A DNA stretch of 17,221 nucleotides from Candidatus Levybacteria bacterium RIFCSPLOWO2_01_FULL_39_10 (lineage in GTDB: Bacteria > Patescibacteriota > Microgenomatia > Levybacterales > UBA12049), in contig MFOV01000023.1 of assembly GCA_001782515.1 (NCBI GenBank), forward strand, positions 24,026-41,246. Direction: 5' to 3'. Shown piece after piece: positions 1 through 6,118 of this stretch. Below the pieces are notes generated by a model. The model was not told the origin of the DNA. It saw only the letters and a program-made list of their open reading frames with translations, and ran no database searches. Position 1 is the first letter of the stretch. The number at the start of each line of letters is the position of its first letter. Made by a program: the position numbers and the translations under genes.

Positions 1-1
1 T

Positions 2-457
2 AAAAATAGATTTGTTTTGGCAGACGGCGGAGCTGTTAATTCAGGAGATATTGTAAAAGGACTTGCATGCGGCGCGTCAGCTGTAATCGCAGGATCTCTT
101 TTTGCAGGAACGGATGAGACACCTGGAAAAATTATCAAAAAAAATGGTCTTATGTATAAAGAATACAACGGATCAACTTCAAAAACTGAGAAAATAAAAC
201 AAATCGCAAAAGATAAAAATGGAAAAGAAGATCACTATATAATTCATGTTGAAGGGGTTGAGGCGCTTGTTAACTATAAAGGGTCTGTTTCCCAGGTAGT
301 TGAGGAACTTTGCGCTGGAATCCGTTCAGGTTTTACTTATTCCGGCGCGCAAAATATCCGGGAGCTTTGGAAAAAGGCTCAGTTTGTTCAGATTACTAAC
401 GCGGGGTTTCGGGAATCTCAACCACATGATGTTATTATTCGTACTATAGACAAATAG
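2..457 (+). CDS. guaB: IMP dehydrogenase / GMP reductase family protein, C-terminal part (5' truncated)
   Basis: The reading frame is open from the window edge, so the start lies upstream; about 151 codons are present. The family consists of cytosolic TIM-barrel enzymes of guanine nucleotide metabolism: IMP dehydrogenase oxidises IMP to XMP with NAD+, and GMP reductase does the reverse deamination. Visible family signatures are LADGG followed by SGDIVKGLACGASAV and GSLFAGTDETPG (phosphate-binding and barrel end), then a flap region, YKGSVSQVVEEL, GIRSGFTYSGA and a C-terminal RESQPHDV, close to the usual ESHPHDV of IMP dehydrogenases. The flap position where IMP dehydrogenases normally carry Arg-Tyr reads His-Tyr (in EDHYIIHVEG), so the IMPDH versus GMP reductase choice is not settled. 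The catalytic Cys loop and any CBS domains would lie upstream. It stops at TAG and is separated by 232 nt from the next gene, so it is probably a separate transcription unit. Confidence 0.88.
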   Translation, partial: KNRFVLADGGAVNSGDIVKGLACGASAVIAGSLFAGTDETPGKIIKKNGLMYKEYNGSTSKTEKIKQIAKDKNGKEDHYIIHVEGVEALVNYKGSVSQVVEELCAGIRSGFTYSGAQNIRELWKKAQFVQITNAGFRESQPHDVIIRTIDK

Positions 458-461
458 ACCA

Positions 462-486
462 TCTAAGAAATATTAGACTCCTTTTT
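462..486 (+). terminator. weak candidate terminator after guaB
   Basis: Just after the guaB stop, TCTAA (462-466) and TTAGA (473-477) can form a 5-bp stem with a 6-nt loop, followed by CTCC and a run of five T (482-486). The stem is short and AT-rich and the T-run is offset, so this is a weak intrinsic terminator at best. Confidence 0.25.
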
Positions 487-524
487 ATTGGCATTTATTT
501 ATTTTTGGTTTTTCCCCACACATT

Positions 525-557
525 ATTGGTTCAGTAGTACAGTCTACTGTACCGAAT
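525..557 (+). repeat. imperfect inverted repeat (hairpin) in the spacer after guaB
   Basis: ATTGGTTCAGTAG (525-537) pairs with CTACTGTACCGAAT (544-557) around a 6-nt loop, giving about 12 pairs with one T-T mismatch and one bulged G. A nested perfect palindrome, GTACAGT-CT-ACTGTAC, covers 537-552. No T-run follows, so it does not look like an intrinsic terminator. It could be an operator or an RNA structure upstream of the 690 gene. Its function is unknown. Confidence 0.5.
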
Positions 558-651
558 GTTAAAGACTTACTTTAGATAAATTAAGATAATACTCGTCCTT
601 TAATCCACTTTCAAGCGAGCATTGCCTGTTTCTTTGTAACTTTCCCACTCC

Positions 652-681
652 TTGACAATTAGAAAAAAATTAAGCTATTCT
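652..681 (+). promoter_or_regulatory. sigma70-type promoter for the 690-1199 gene
   Basis: TTGACA (652-657) is followed after 18 nt by TATTCT (676-681). The expected transcription start, about 7 nt further on, falls at 688-690, which is the GTG start codon itself. The transcript would therefore be leaderless or nearly so. No Shine-Dalgarno sequence precedes the GTG, which agrees. Confidence 0.6.
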
Positions 682-689
682 AATTCATA

Positions 690-1199
690 GTGGAAGAGCA
701 AAAGACACCAAAATTAACGGAAAAATTCAAAGACAAAAAGGTTGTTGGATCTGTTATTGCAATTTTAGTTTTAATTCTTGTTTTTGGCGGAATTTTTGCA
801 GCTATAAATTCGGGAGAAGATAAAAAGTCTTCTTCAGGTTCTTTGATCTCTACTTCTGATCTTCCAGAACTTCAGCCTTCGGATATTGGTATGGTGGTTA
901 CAGTAAGAGATGACGGACGGGCTCTTATGTTTGAGCTAACAAAAGCAGATGATATCAAAACTGTTGAGTACACAATCGAATATGAAAAAGAAATTGATGG
1001 TGAAAGGGTTCCTGAAGGAATATTTGGAATAATGAATATAGGAGAAGACGGAATAACCAAGACTGATTTTCGGGAATTCGGAACCTGCTCTTCGGAACGC
1101 TGCCGATATGATGAGGTGGTATCTGATATTACAATAATTCTTAAGGTTACCAAAAAAGACGGTAAAGAATATCAGGTCAAAGAAAAAGTTCAGCTTTAA
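690..1199 (+). CDS. unrecognised single-pass membrane protein with extracytoplasmic domain
   Basis: This is a 169-residue protein that I do not recognise. A short charged N-terminus (about residues 1-17, Lys-rich) is followed by one hydrophobic segment (about 18-40, VVGSVIAILVLILVFGGIFA), then a Ser-rich linker and a roughly 120-residue acidic domain with alternating strand-like segments. This suggests an N-in, C-out anchored protein. Two Cys (133 and 138, in GTCSSERC) could form a disulfide outside the cell. It lacks the lipobox Cys expected of a lipoprotein. The start is GTG at 690, chosen because the promoter ends just before it and the hydrophobic segment follows normally. It sits between guaB and the mraZ operon with its own promoter and a hairpin downstream, so it is probably monocistronic. 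An envelope role is inference from topology alone. Confidence 0.75.
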   Translation: MEEQKTPKLTEKFKDKKVVGSVIAILVLILVFGGIFAAINSGEDKKSSSGSLISTSDLPELQPSDIGMVVTVRDDGRALMFELTKADDIKTVEYTIEYEKEIDGERVPEGIFGIMNIGEDGITKTDFREFGTCSSERCRYDEVVSDITIILKVTKKDGKEYQVKEKVQL

Positions 1200-1277
1200 T
1201 ACCTCTAATTAGCCTCATAACCTATAATTTGCTGAGTTTTTAATAAAAAACCCATTGTGGGGTGTATTTTAGCCCTT

Positions 1278-1302
1278 AAAGCAGCTTCTAGAAACTGCTT
1301 TT
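1278..1302 (+). terminator. candidate hairpin terminator after the 690-1199 gene
   Basis: AAAGCAG (1278-1284) pairs perfectly with CTGCTTT (1295-1301), and TTC/GAA inside can extend the stem. A short T-rich stretch (TTTT, then GCTTGATT) follows. This could end the upstream transcript before the dcw promoter. The T-run is poor, so the call is moderate. A smaller hairpin (ACCCA around 1250, TGGGGT around 1258) lies just upstream. The rest of the 1200-1458 spacer holds the dcw promoter and operator. Confidence 0.4.
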
Positions 1303-1363
1303 GCTTGATTCCTATATATAGTGTTTCTCAGGAATTTTAGGCACTATTTTATCCTATTTCCAC

Positions 1364-1392
1364 TTGACAGACATAGCCTATTAGTTTTTAAT
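1364..1392 (+). promoter_or_regulatory. promoter of the dcw operon (mraZ promoter)
   Basis: TTGACA (1364-1369) is followed after 17 nt by TTTAAT (1387-1392), a good sigma70-like pair. The predicted start near 1399 leaves a leader of about 60 nt before mraZ. That leader contains the two tandem MraZ boxes. An alternative -10 (TAATAT, 1395-1400) is possible but is too far from the -35. Confidence 0.65.
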
Positions 1393-1407
1393 GGTAATAT
1401 CTAGTAC

Positions 1408-1427
1408 AAAGTGGGAAAAAGTGGGAT
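1408..1427 (+). promoter_or_regulatory. two tandem MraZ boxes (autoregulatory operator)
   Basis: AAAGTGGGAA (1408-1417) and AAAGTGGGAT (1418-1427) are direct repeats with an exact 10-bp period. They lie between the predicted transcription start and mraZ. Published MraZ targets are direct repeats with 10-bp spacing: TGGGN units in E. coli and AAAGTG-type boxes in Mycoplasma. The match to both motif and spacing is very good. Binding here by the MraZ encoded just downstream is therefore strongly expected. Confidence 0.8.
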
Positions 1428-1458
1428 ATAAGATAACTTCACCCACCTCAGGCAGGCC

Positions 1459-1887
1459 ATGTTAATAGGAAGATCTGACAGTAAAATTGATGAAAAAGGA
1501 AGAATTTCATTTCCGAAGAAATTTAGACTTGAACTTGGGGACAATTTAATAATAACCCAGGGATTTGAGGGCTCTTTGATAATCATTGCAAAAAAACAGA
1601 TGAATCTTCTCTTGGAAGGAACGCAAGGCCGTCCTATTACCGATAAGACAGCACGGGAAACTGAAAGATTTCTTTTAGGCTCGGCTGAGGAGGTAATAAT
1701 TGATGAAAAAGGAAGAATTTTAATTCCCGATCACCTAAGGAAATATGCAGGTTTGACTGCTGAGGTAAGCTTTTTGGGAATTTTAAGATATGTTCAGGTT
1801 TGGGATAAAGATACCTGGGAAAAACATAATCTCATGCTTCACAAAGATATAGACCCGATTACAAAAAAACTTGGAACAGACAAATGA
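1459..1887 (+). CDS. mraZ: transcriptional regulator MraZ
   Basis: This 142-residue protein has the usual MraZ length and two tandem SpoVT-AbrB half-domains. Each carries the hallmark D-E-K-G-R: DEKGRISFPKKFR near residues 11-23 and DEKGRILIPDHLR near 82-94. The family forms ring-shaped oligomers that bind repeated boxes upstream of their own gene and control the dcw operon, as a repressor in E. coli and an activator in Mycoplasma. ATG 1459 is the only sensible start, because an in-frame stop lies 30 nt upstream and the MLIG N-terminus resembles family members that begin MFIG. No clear Shine-Dalgarno is seen. The stop overlaps the rsmH start (ATGA), so the two are translationally coupled. Two matching boxes lie 31-51 nt upstream of its start. 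Confidence 0.97.
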   Translation: MLIGRSDSKIDEKGRISFPKKFRLELGDNLIITQGFEGSLIIIAKKQMNLLLEGTQGRPITDKTARETERFLLGSAEEVIIDEKGRILIPDHLRKYAGLTAEVSFLGILRYVQVWDKDTWEKHNLMLHKDIDPITKKLGTDK

Positions 1888-2792
1888 ACAAATATCATAT
1901 AAGCGTACTTTTACAAGAGATAGTTGATGGATTAAAAGTTCGTCCGGGACTAAAATATATTGACGCAACCTTAGGCGGAGGAGGACACGCAAGGGAGATT
2001 ATTAGTCGCGGAGGTATTGTTTTAGGCTTGGATGTAGATCAGGACGCGATAGACTTTGTCGGTAAAAATTCGAAATTCGAAATTCGAAATTCGAAATTAA
2101 AACTAGTGAGGGGTAATTTCGCGAACATTGACAAAATTGCAAAAGAAAATGGATTTGAAAAAGTTTGGGGGATAATTTTTGACTTGGGTGTCTCATCACA
2201 CCAAATTGACACTCCCAAGCGGGGTTTTTCATACCTTAACTTTGGGCCTCTGGATATGAGAATGGACCAAAGACTCGGAGTTAAGGCAGTGGATTTAGTA
2301 AATTTACTAGGAAAAAAGGAGCTTTATGAATTATTTTTTAGGCTTGGGGAGGAGCGTCGTGCTCGTAATATTTCTAAGCTTATTGTTACTAAGCGCAATT
2401 TAGCGCCGTTTGAAACAACACAGGATCTTATAAAAGTTCTTGTTAAATCTTATGGGTTTTCTGATATTTCGAATTTTTCAAAAAAAGAGTCCGGAAGAAG
2501 GGTTTTTCAGGCATTACGAATTGCAGTAAACAGTGAACTTGAAAATTTAGCGGAAGCGCTTCCGAAAGCAGTTGGTCTTTTGGAAAGTGGTGGAAGGATA
2601 GCAGTTATTTCTTTTCATTCGCTTGAGGACAGAATAGTAAAGGAGCATTTCTTAAGTTTTGAAAAAAAAGGCTTAGGAAGAATTATTACTAAAAAGCCTA
2701 TTGTTCCCAAGGCTGAAGAAATTAAGGCAAACAGCAGAAGTAAAGGTGCCAAGCTCAGAATTTTTGAGACAAGTTCGACAAGTTCAAGGTAA
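1884..2792 (+). CDS. rsmH: 16S rRNA (cytosine-1402-N4)-methyltransferase RsmH
   Basis: This SAM-dependent enzyme (formerly MraW) N4-methylates C1402 of 16S rRNA at the ribosomal P site. At 302 residues it has normal length. Visible motifs are IDATLGGGGHA (residues 26-36, SAM-binding), LGLDVDQDA (48-56), FDLGVSSHQID followed by RGFSY (about 99-117), GPLDMRMD (121-128), RVFQALRIAVNSEL (206-219) and ISFHSLEDRIVK (242-253), the conserved HSLEDR signature. The C-terminus has KGAKLR, matching the usual RSAKLR. The gene overlaps mraZ by 4 nt. An oddity is a 7-bp tandem repeat that encodes residues 62-71 in the loop after the SAM acidic motif. The family's core motifs are intact, so the enzyme is probably active. 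Confidence 0.97.
   Translation: MNKYHISVLLQEIVDGLKVRPGLKYIDATLGGGGHAREIISRGGIVLGLDVDQDAIDFVGKNSKFEIRNSKLKLVRGNFANIDKIAKENGFEKVWGIIFDLGVSSHQIDTPKRGFSYLNFGPLDMRMDQRLGVKAVDLVNLLGKKELYELFFRLGEERRARNISKLIVTKRNLAPFETTQDLIKVLVKSYGFSDISNFSKKESGRRVFQALRIAVNSELENLAEALPKAVGLLESGGRIAVISFHSLEDRIVKEHFLSFEKKGLGRIITKKPIVPKAEEIKANSRSKGAKLRIFETSSTSSR
2066..2098 (+). repeat. 7-bp tandem repeat (AAATTCG, 4.7 copies) inside rsmH
   Basis: Four perfect copies of AAATTCG (2066-2093) plus AAATT (2094-2098) lie inside the rsmH reading frame. The unit contains the palindrome TTCGAA. Read in frame it gives NSKFEIRNSK, a 7-residue period. As 7 is not a multiple of 3, gain or loss of one copy would shift the rsmH frame. 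Confidence 0.95.
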
Positions 2793-2807
2793 AAAAACTG
2801 ATTATTT

Positions 2808-3092
2808 ATGAAAAAACCATTTGCAATTTTAACTGTAATAATATTTACAATTGTTGCCCTTGTTGGCACAAGGTCAATAATTGCAAATGAAATATCAACC
2901 TCAGGTGTTGCGCTTGGCGCGATGCAAGACGAAATAAGAAAATACAAAGTTGAAAACACACTTCTTAAAGAAGAAATGCTTAAGTATTCATCGCTTCTTT
3001 ATATCTCATCAGCTGCCGCAAAACAAGGTTTTTCTGAGAGCAAGTCAAATTTCGCCTTGAAAAAGGCGCTTCCAATTGCTCTAGGACAATGA
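2808..3092 (+). CDS. ftsL: FtsL/DivIC-like septum protein
   Basis: This 94-residue protein has one N-terminal membrane segment (about residues 5-26, FAILTVIIFTIVALVGT), then a helical stretch with leucine/isoleucine spacing (about 40-65, including MQDEIRKYKVENTLLKEEML) typical of the FtsL/DivIC coiled coil. Primary sequence conservation in this family is poor, so the call rests on size, topology and position between rsmH and ftsI, where ftsL always sits. FtsL partners with FtsB/DivIC and FtsQ/DivIB and activates the FtsW-FtsI synthase. Its start lies 15 nt after the rsmH stop. Its TGA stop overlaps the ftsI start (ATGA), so the products are made in linked amounts. Confidence 0.8.
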   Translation: MKKPFAILTVIIFTIVALVGTRSIIANEISTSGVALGAMQDEIRKYKVENTLLKEEMLKYSSLLYISSAAAKQGFSESKSNFALKKALPIALGQ

Positions 3093-4771
3093 CAATAAGA
3101 CTTCGCTTAGTTTTCGGGCTCATATTCCTAGCTTTTTTAATAATAACTATTCGTCTTTTTTACTGGCAAGTTATAAAAGCGGAAGAGCTAACACTGCTTG
3201 GACTGAATCAGTACGGAAAATCAATAAAAATAGAGCCTATTAGAGGAGAAATAAAAACTTCTGACGGCTTTGAGATAGCGTCAAACAAGATTACATACCT
3301 TTTATATGCTAATCCTAAAGAAATATCTGATTCAAAGAGTACTGCAAGAATATTGTCCCAGCTTTTAGACATTGATGAAGCATCAGTGAGCGCTCAGCTA
3401 TCACTTGATTTGTTCTGGGTGCCAATTGATCGGGGTATTGATATTGAGGTAAAAACACTAATTGAAAGCGAGAAAATAAAAGGAGTCGGCTTTGAACAGG
3501 AATTCGAGCGCTACTATCCCGAAGCATCAATGGCAGCAAGTTTACTCGGATTTGTAGGAAAAGACGAGTTTGGCTCATCTAAAGGGTATTTTGGTCTGGA
3601 AGGCTATTATGACAGGTTGCTTCGAGGCAAAGAGGGCAACGCGCTTCAAATAAAAGATGCGCTGGGACGCCCAATTCTCGCCCGAGCAGAGAACGAAAAA
3701 TCATTCGGAACAGACGGAAATAGCCTGATTTTAAATATTGACAGATCTATCCAGTACCTTGCTGAGGAAAGGCTTAAAGAGGGAATTGAAAGATTTGGAG
3801 CGCAGGCTGGTATGGTCGGAATAATGGATCCTAAGACTGGAGGAATCCTTGCCTTGGCAACATTCCCAAGCTTTGATCCTAAAAATTATCAGGATTTCTC
3901 AGAGGATCAATACAAAAATCCTTTTATTTCAAACCTTTACGAACCGGGTTCAACATTTAAACCTCTTATTATGTCAGCTGCTTTTAATGAAAAACTGCTT
4001 AAGCCCGATAGTAAGTGTCCGGCCTGCTCAGGACCAGTCAAAGTCGGCGGATATGAACTTCACACATGGAATGATAAATATTATCCGGGGTCATCCATGA
4101 CAGAGATAATTCAGCATTCAGACAATATTGGAATGATATATGTTGCACAAAAACTTGGTCTTGATAGAATGATAAAATATCTTGACAGGTTCGGTATAGG
4201 AAAAGTGACCGGAATTGATCTTGAAGGAGAGACAGCGCGTGAGATAAAATCAGAGAACGAGTGGTATGAGGTTGATCTTGCGACAACAGGGTTTGGTCAG
4301 GGAGTCTCAGCAACTCCAATTGAGCTTTTGACTGCATTTTCATCAATTGCAAACAACGGCATTATGATGGAGCCTCATATTGTAAAGACAGTTGTGGATT
4401 TGGAAGGAAAAATGACCGAGATTAAGCCTAAAGAAACAGGACGTCCAATTACATCTGCGACCGCAAAAGTCATGACAGAGATTCTTGTAAACGCGGTTGA
4501 AAAAGGAGAAGCAAAATGGACAAAACTTGATGGATACAAAATTGCCGGAAAAACAGGAACAGCTTCAATTCCCATTGAGGGAAAGTACGATCCCGAGAAG
4601 ACAATTGCATCATTTATTGGATTTGCGCCTTCAGATAATCCAAAATTCGCAATGATTGTCGTGTTTGACAGACCTACAAATGCTATTTTCGGGTCGGAAA
4701 CTGCGGCGCCTGTTTTTTTCAGTATTGCAAAAGATCTTCTGAAGTATTATGGTATTTCACCTGAGGAGTAA
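3089..4771 (+). CDS. ftsI: septal peptidoglycan transpeptidase FtsI (class B penicillin-binding protein)
   Basis: This 560-residue class B PBP crosslinks septal murein outside the membrane. An N-terminal membrane anchor (about residues 5-24) precedes the PBP dimerisation/pedestal domain (about 45-200; RGEI at 52-55 is typical). The transpeptidase domain follows with all three active-site motifs: STFK (288-291, Ser288 nucleophile), SDN (344-346) and KTG (488-490). GFGQGVSATPIELL (401-414) is also a strong family match. There is no PASTA domain. A CPAC pair (Cys310 and Cys313) lies between the first two motifs and might form a disulfide or bind metal. The gene overlaps ftsL by 4 nt and ends 2 nt before murF. 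Position after ftsL argues for FtsI rather than an elongation PBP2. Confidence 0.95.
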   Translation: MTIRLRLVFGLIFLAFLIITIRLFYWQVIKAEELTLLGLNQYGKSIKIEPIRGEIKTSDGFEIASNKITYLLYANPKEISDSKSTARILSQLLDIDEASVSAQLSLDLFWVPIDRGIDIEVKTLIESEKIKGVGFEQEFERYYPEASMAASLLGFVGKDEFGSSKGYFGLEGYYDRLLRGKEGNALQIKDALGRPILARAENEKSFGTDGNSLILNIDRSIQYLAEERLKEGIERFGAQAGMVGIMDPKTGGILALATFPSFDPKNYQDFSEDQYKNPFISNLYEPGSTFKPLIMSAAFNEKLLKPDSKCPACSGPVKVGGYELHTWNDKYYPGSSMTEIIQHSDNIGMIYVAQKLGLDRMIKYLDRFGIGKVTGIDLEGETAREIKSENEWYEVDLATTGFGQGVSATPIELLTAFSSIANNGIMMEPHIVKTVVDLEGKMTEIKPKETGRPITSATAKVMTEILVNAVEKGEAKWTKLDGYKIAGKTGTASIPIEGKYDPEKTIASFIGFAPSDNPKFAMIVVFDRPTNAIFGSETAAPVFFSIAKDLLKYYGISPEE

Positions 4772-4773
4772 AT

Positions 4774-6102
4774 ATGAAGAGATTTTTAGTACCGCTTTAC
4801 TTAAGATATATTAAATTTTTTGCAAAATTAAGACTTGGAAGAATAAAGCCTCTGATAATAGGAATAGGCGGATCAAGCGGAAAATCATCCCTCTCTCATC
4901 TTGTTTTTTTTGTTCTTTCTGAGAAACTGAGCGTTCATTCATCAAAAGGAAAAAACTCAGAGACAGGGATACCCTTAGATATTCTGGGAATTGAAATTAA
5001 GGATTATACGCTTTACTCATGGATAAAATCCGCAGTTGAAACGCCGTTTAAACTGCTCTTTAATAAAGACAAATTTGATATTTATATTGCTGAAATGGGA
5101 ATTGACAGTCCATATGCTCCTAAAAACATGTCTTATCTTCTGAGTATATTAAAACCGAATATTGCAGCACTTACTAATATTGATATTGAGCATAGTATGA
5201 ATTTTGATGATTTGGTTGAGGGAAAGCACTCAAAAACGCGGAAAGAAGAAATAATAAAAGCAATTGCAAATGAGGAGGGAAAACTTTTAAAATTACTTGA
5301 AAGTAATCAAAAAGCTGTTGTCAATCTTGATGACCCTAACATAAAAAATCTTTTACCTCTTCGCGCAAACACCTTAAGAGTCTCTGAAAAAAATAAAAAC
5401 GCGGATTTTTATATTAAAAACATAATCCAAACTAAGACCGACTTTGAGGTGAAATTTAGATTTCTAAAAGACGAATTCGTAGTCAGGATTAATCAGCCTC
5501 TTCCCGCGTATTATGCCATAACAATTGTTATGGCTATTGCTGTTTGTTTTGCATCGGGAGTCAGCATAAGAAAGATAATCGATCTTATTGAAAAAAAATT
5601 TATGCTTCCTCCGGGAAGGTTTTCAGTTTTTAGAGGCATTAAAAATACGACAATTTTTGACTCTTCCTATAACAATTCTCTCAAGTCAGCGGTTGGCGCA
5701 ATTGAACTTGTCGGAAAAATAGGCGAAGGTAGTCGGAAAGTTGCAATTTTAGGGGATATGCGAGAGCTCGGCACACTTTCAAAAATTCAGCATGAGGCGT
5801 TAGCCGGAGTTATATCCAAAAACATTGATTTTGCGATTTTAATAGGACCTGATATGCAAAACTATGCTTCTCCGAAATTAAAAGAAGAAGGCTTTAGCTA
5901 TTTCTCGTTTACGACTTACTCTGATGCAAAGGACGAAATTCTTAAAAAAATAAAAGCAGGAGATTTGATCCTTGTCAAAGGATCTCAGAACGAGCTGTAT
6001 CTTGAACGCGTAGTTGAACTTCTTTTGCTTAACAAAAAAGACAAAGATTTACTCCCCAGAAGAGGTAGCTTCTGGGATAAAAAGAGAAGAAATACTCCTT
6101 AA
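4774..6102 (+). CDS. murF: UDP-N-acetylmuramoyl-tripeptide--D-alanyl-D-alanine ligase (MurF-like Mur ligase)
   Basis: MurF adds D-Ala-D-Ala to the UDP-MurNAc-tripeptide in the cytosol using ATP. The 442-residue protein shows the ATP loop GGSSGKSSL (32-40), IAEMGID (105-111, cf. the MurF EMG motif), ALTNIDIEH (132-140), PPGRFSVF (279-286), DSSYNNSLKS (296-305, cf. DDSYNANP) and AILGDMRELG (324-333), which is highly typical of MurF. The P-loop begins only about 30 residues from the start, so the usual N-terminal UDP-substrate domain of about 80-100 residues seems missing. A Lys/Arg-rich tail (about 420-442) is extra. The loop reads GKSS where most members have GKT. A good Shine-Dalgarno (GAGGAG, 4763-4768) lies 5 nt before the ATG. 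Another Mur-type ligase role cannot be excluded. Confidence 0.87.
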   Translation: MKRFLVPLYLRYIKFFAKLRLGRIKPLIIGIGGSSGKSSLSHLVFFVLSEKLSVHSSKGKNSETGIPLDILGIEIKDYTLYSWIKSAVETPFKLLFNKDKFDIYIAEMGIDSPYAPKNMSYLLSILKPNIAALTNIDIEHSMNFDDLVEGKHSKTRKEEIIKAIANEEGKLLKLLESNQKAVVNLDDPNIKNLLPLRANTLRVSEKNKNADFYIKNIIQTKTDFEVKFRFLKDEFVVRINQPLPAYYAITIVMAIAVCFASGVSIRKIIDLIEKKFMLPPGRFSVFRGIKNTTIFDSSYNNSLKSAVGAIELVGKIGEGSRKVAILGDMRELGTLSKIQHEALAGVISKNIDFAILIGPDMQNYASPKLKEEGFSYFSFTTYSDAKDEILKKIKAGDLILVKGSQNELYLERVVELLLLNKKDKDLLPRRGSFWDKKRRNTP

Positions 6103-6106
6103 AGGG

Positions 6107-6112
6107 TATAAT
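6107..6112 (+). promoter_or_regulatory. internal -10 element (TATAAT) for a leaderless murE transcript
   Basis: A perfect TATAAT ends exactly 6 nt before the murE ATG (6119), so the predicted transcription start is the A of the start codon. I see no recognisable -35 at 17 nt upstream (6084-6089) and no Shine-Dalgarno. The same TATAAT-N6-ATG layout recurs at ftsW, which supports both as leaderless internal promoters. Confidence 0.5.
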
Positions 6113-6118
6113 TAGCAT

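Noticed and set aside
641..650. MraZ-box-like word on the minus strand (AGTGGGAAAG) just upstream of the 690 promoter
   Set aside because: Only a single copy without a 10-bp tandem partner; MraZ recognises repeated boxes.
872..1153. Reverse-strand ORF of 93 codons
   Set aside because: It lies wholly within the 690-1199 gene, has no promoter or Shine-Dalgarno, and its Ser/Ile-rich product looks like antisense of a coding region.
1391..1465. Short 24-codon ORF running through the MraZ boxes into the mraZ start
   Set aside because: Its codons coincide with the operator repeats and no start signal precedes it; the operator explains the sequence.
2615..2959. Reverse-strand ORF of 114 codons spanning the rsmH-ftsL junction
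   Set aside because: It is antisense to conserved motifs of RsmH (including HSLEDR) and to the FtsL-like gene; no independent support.
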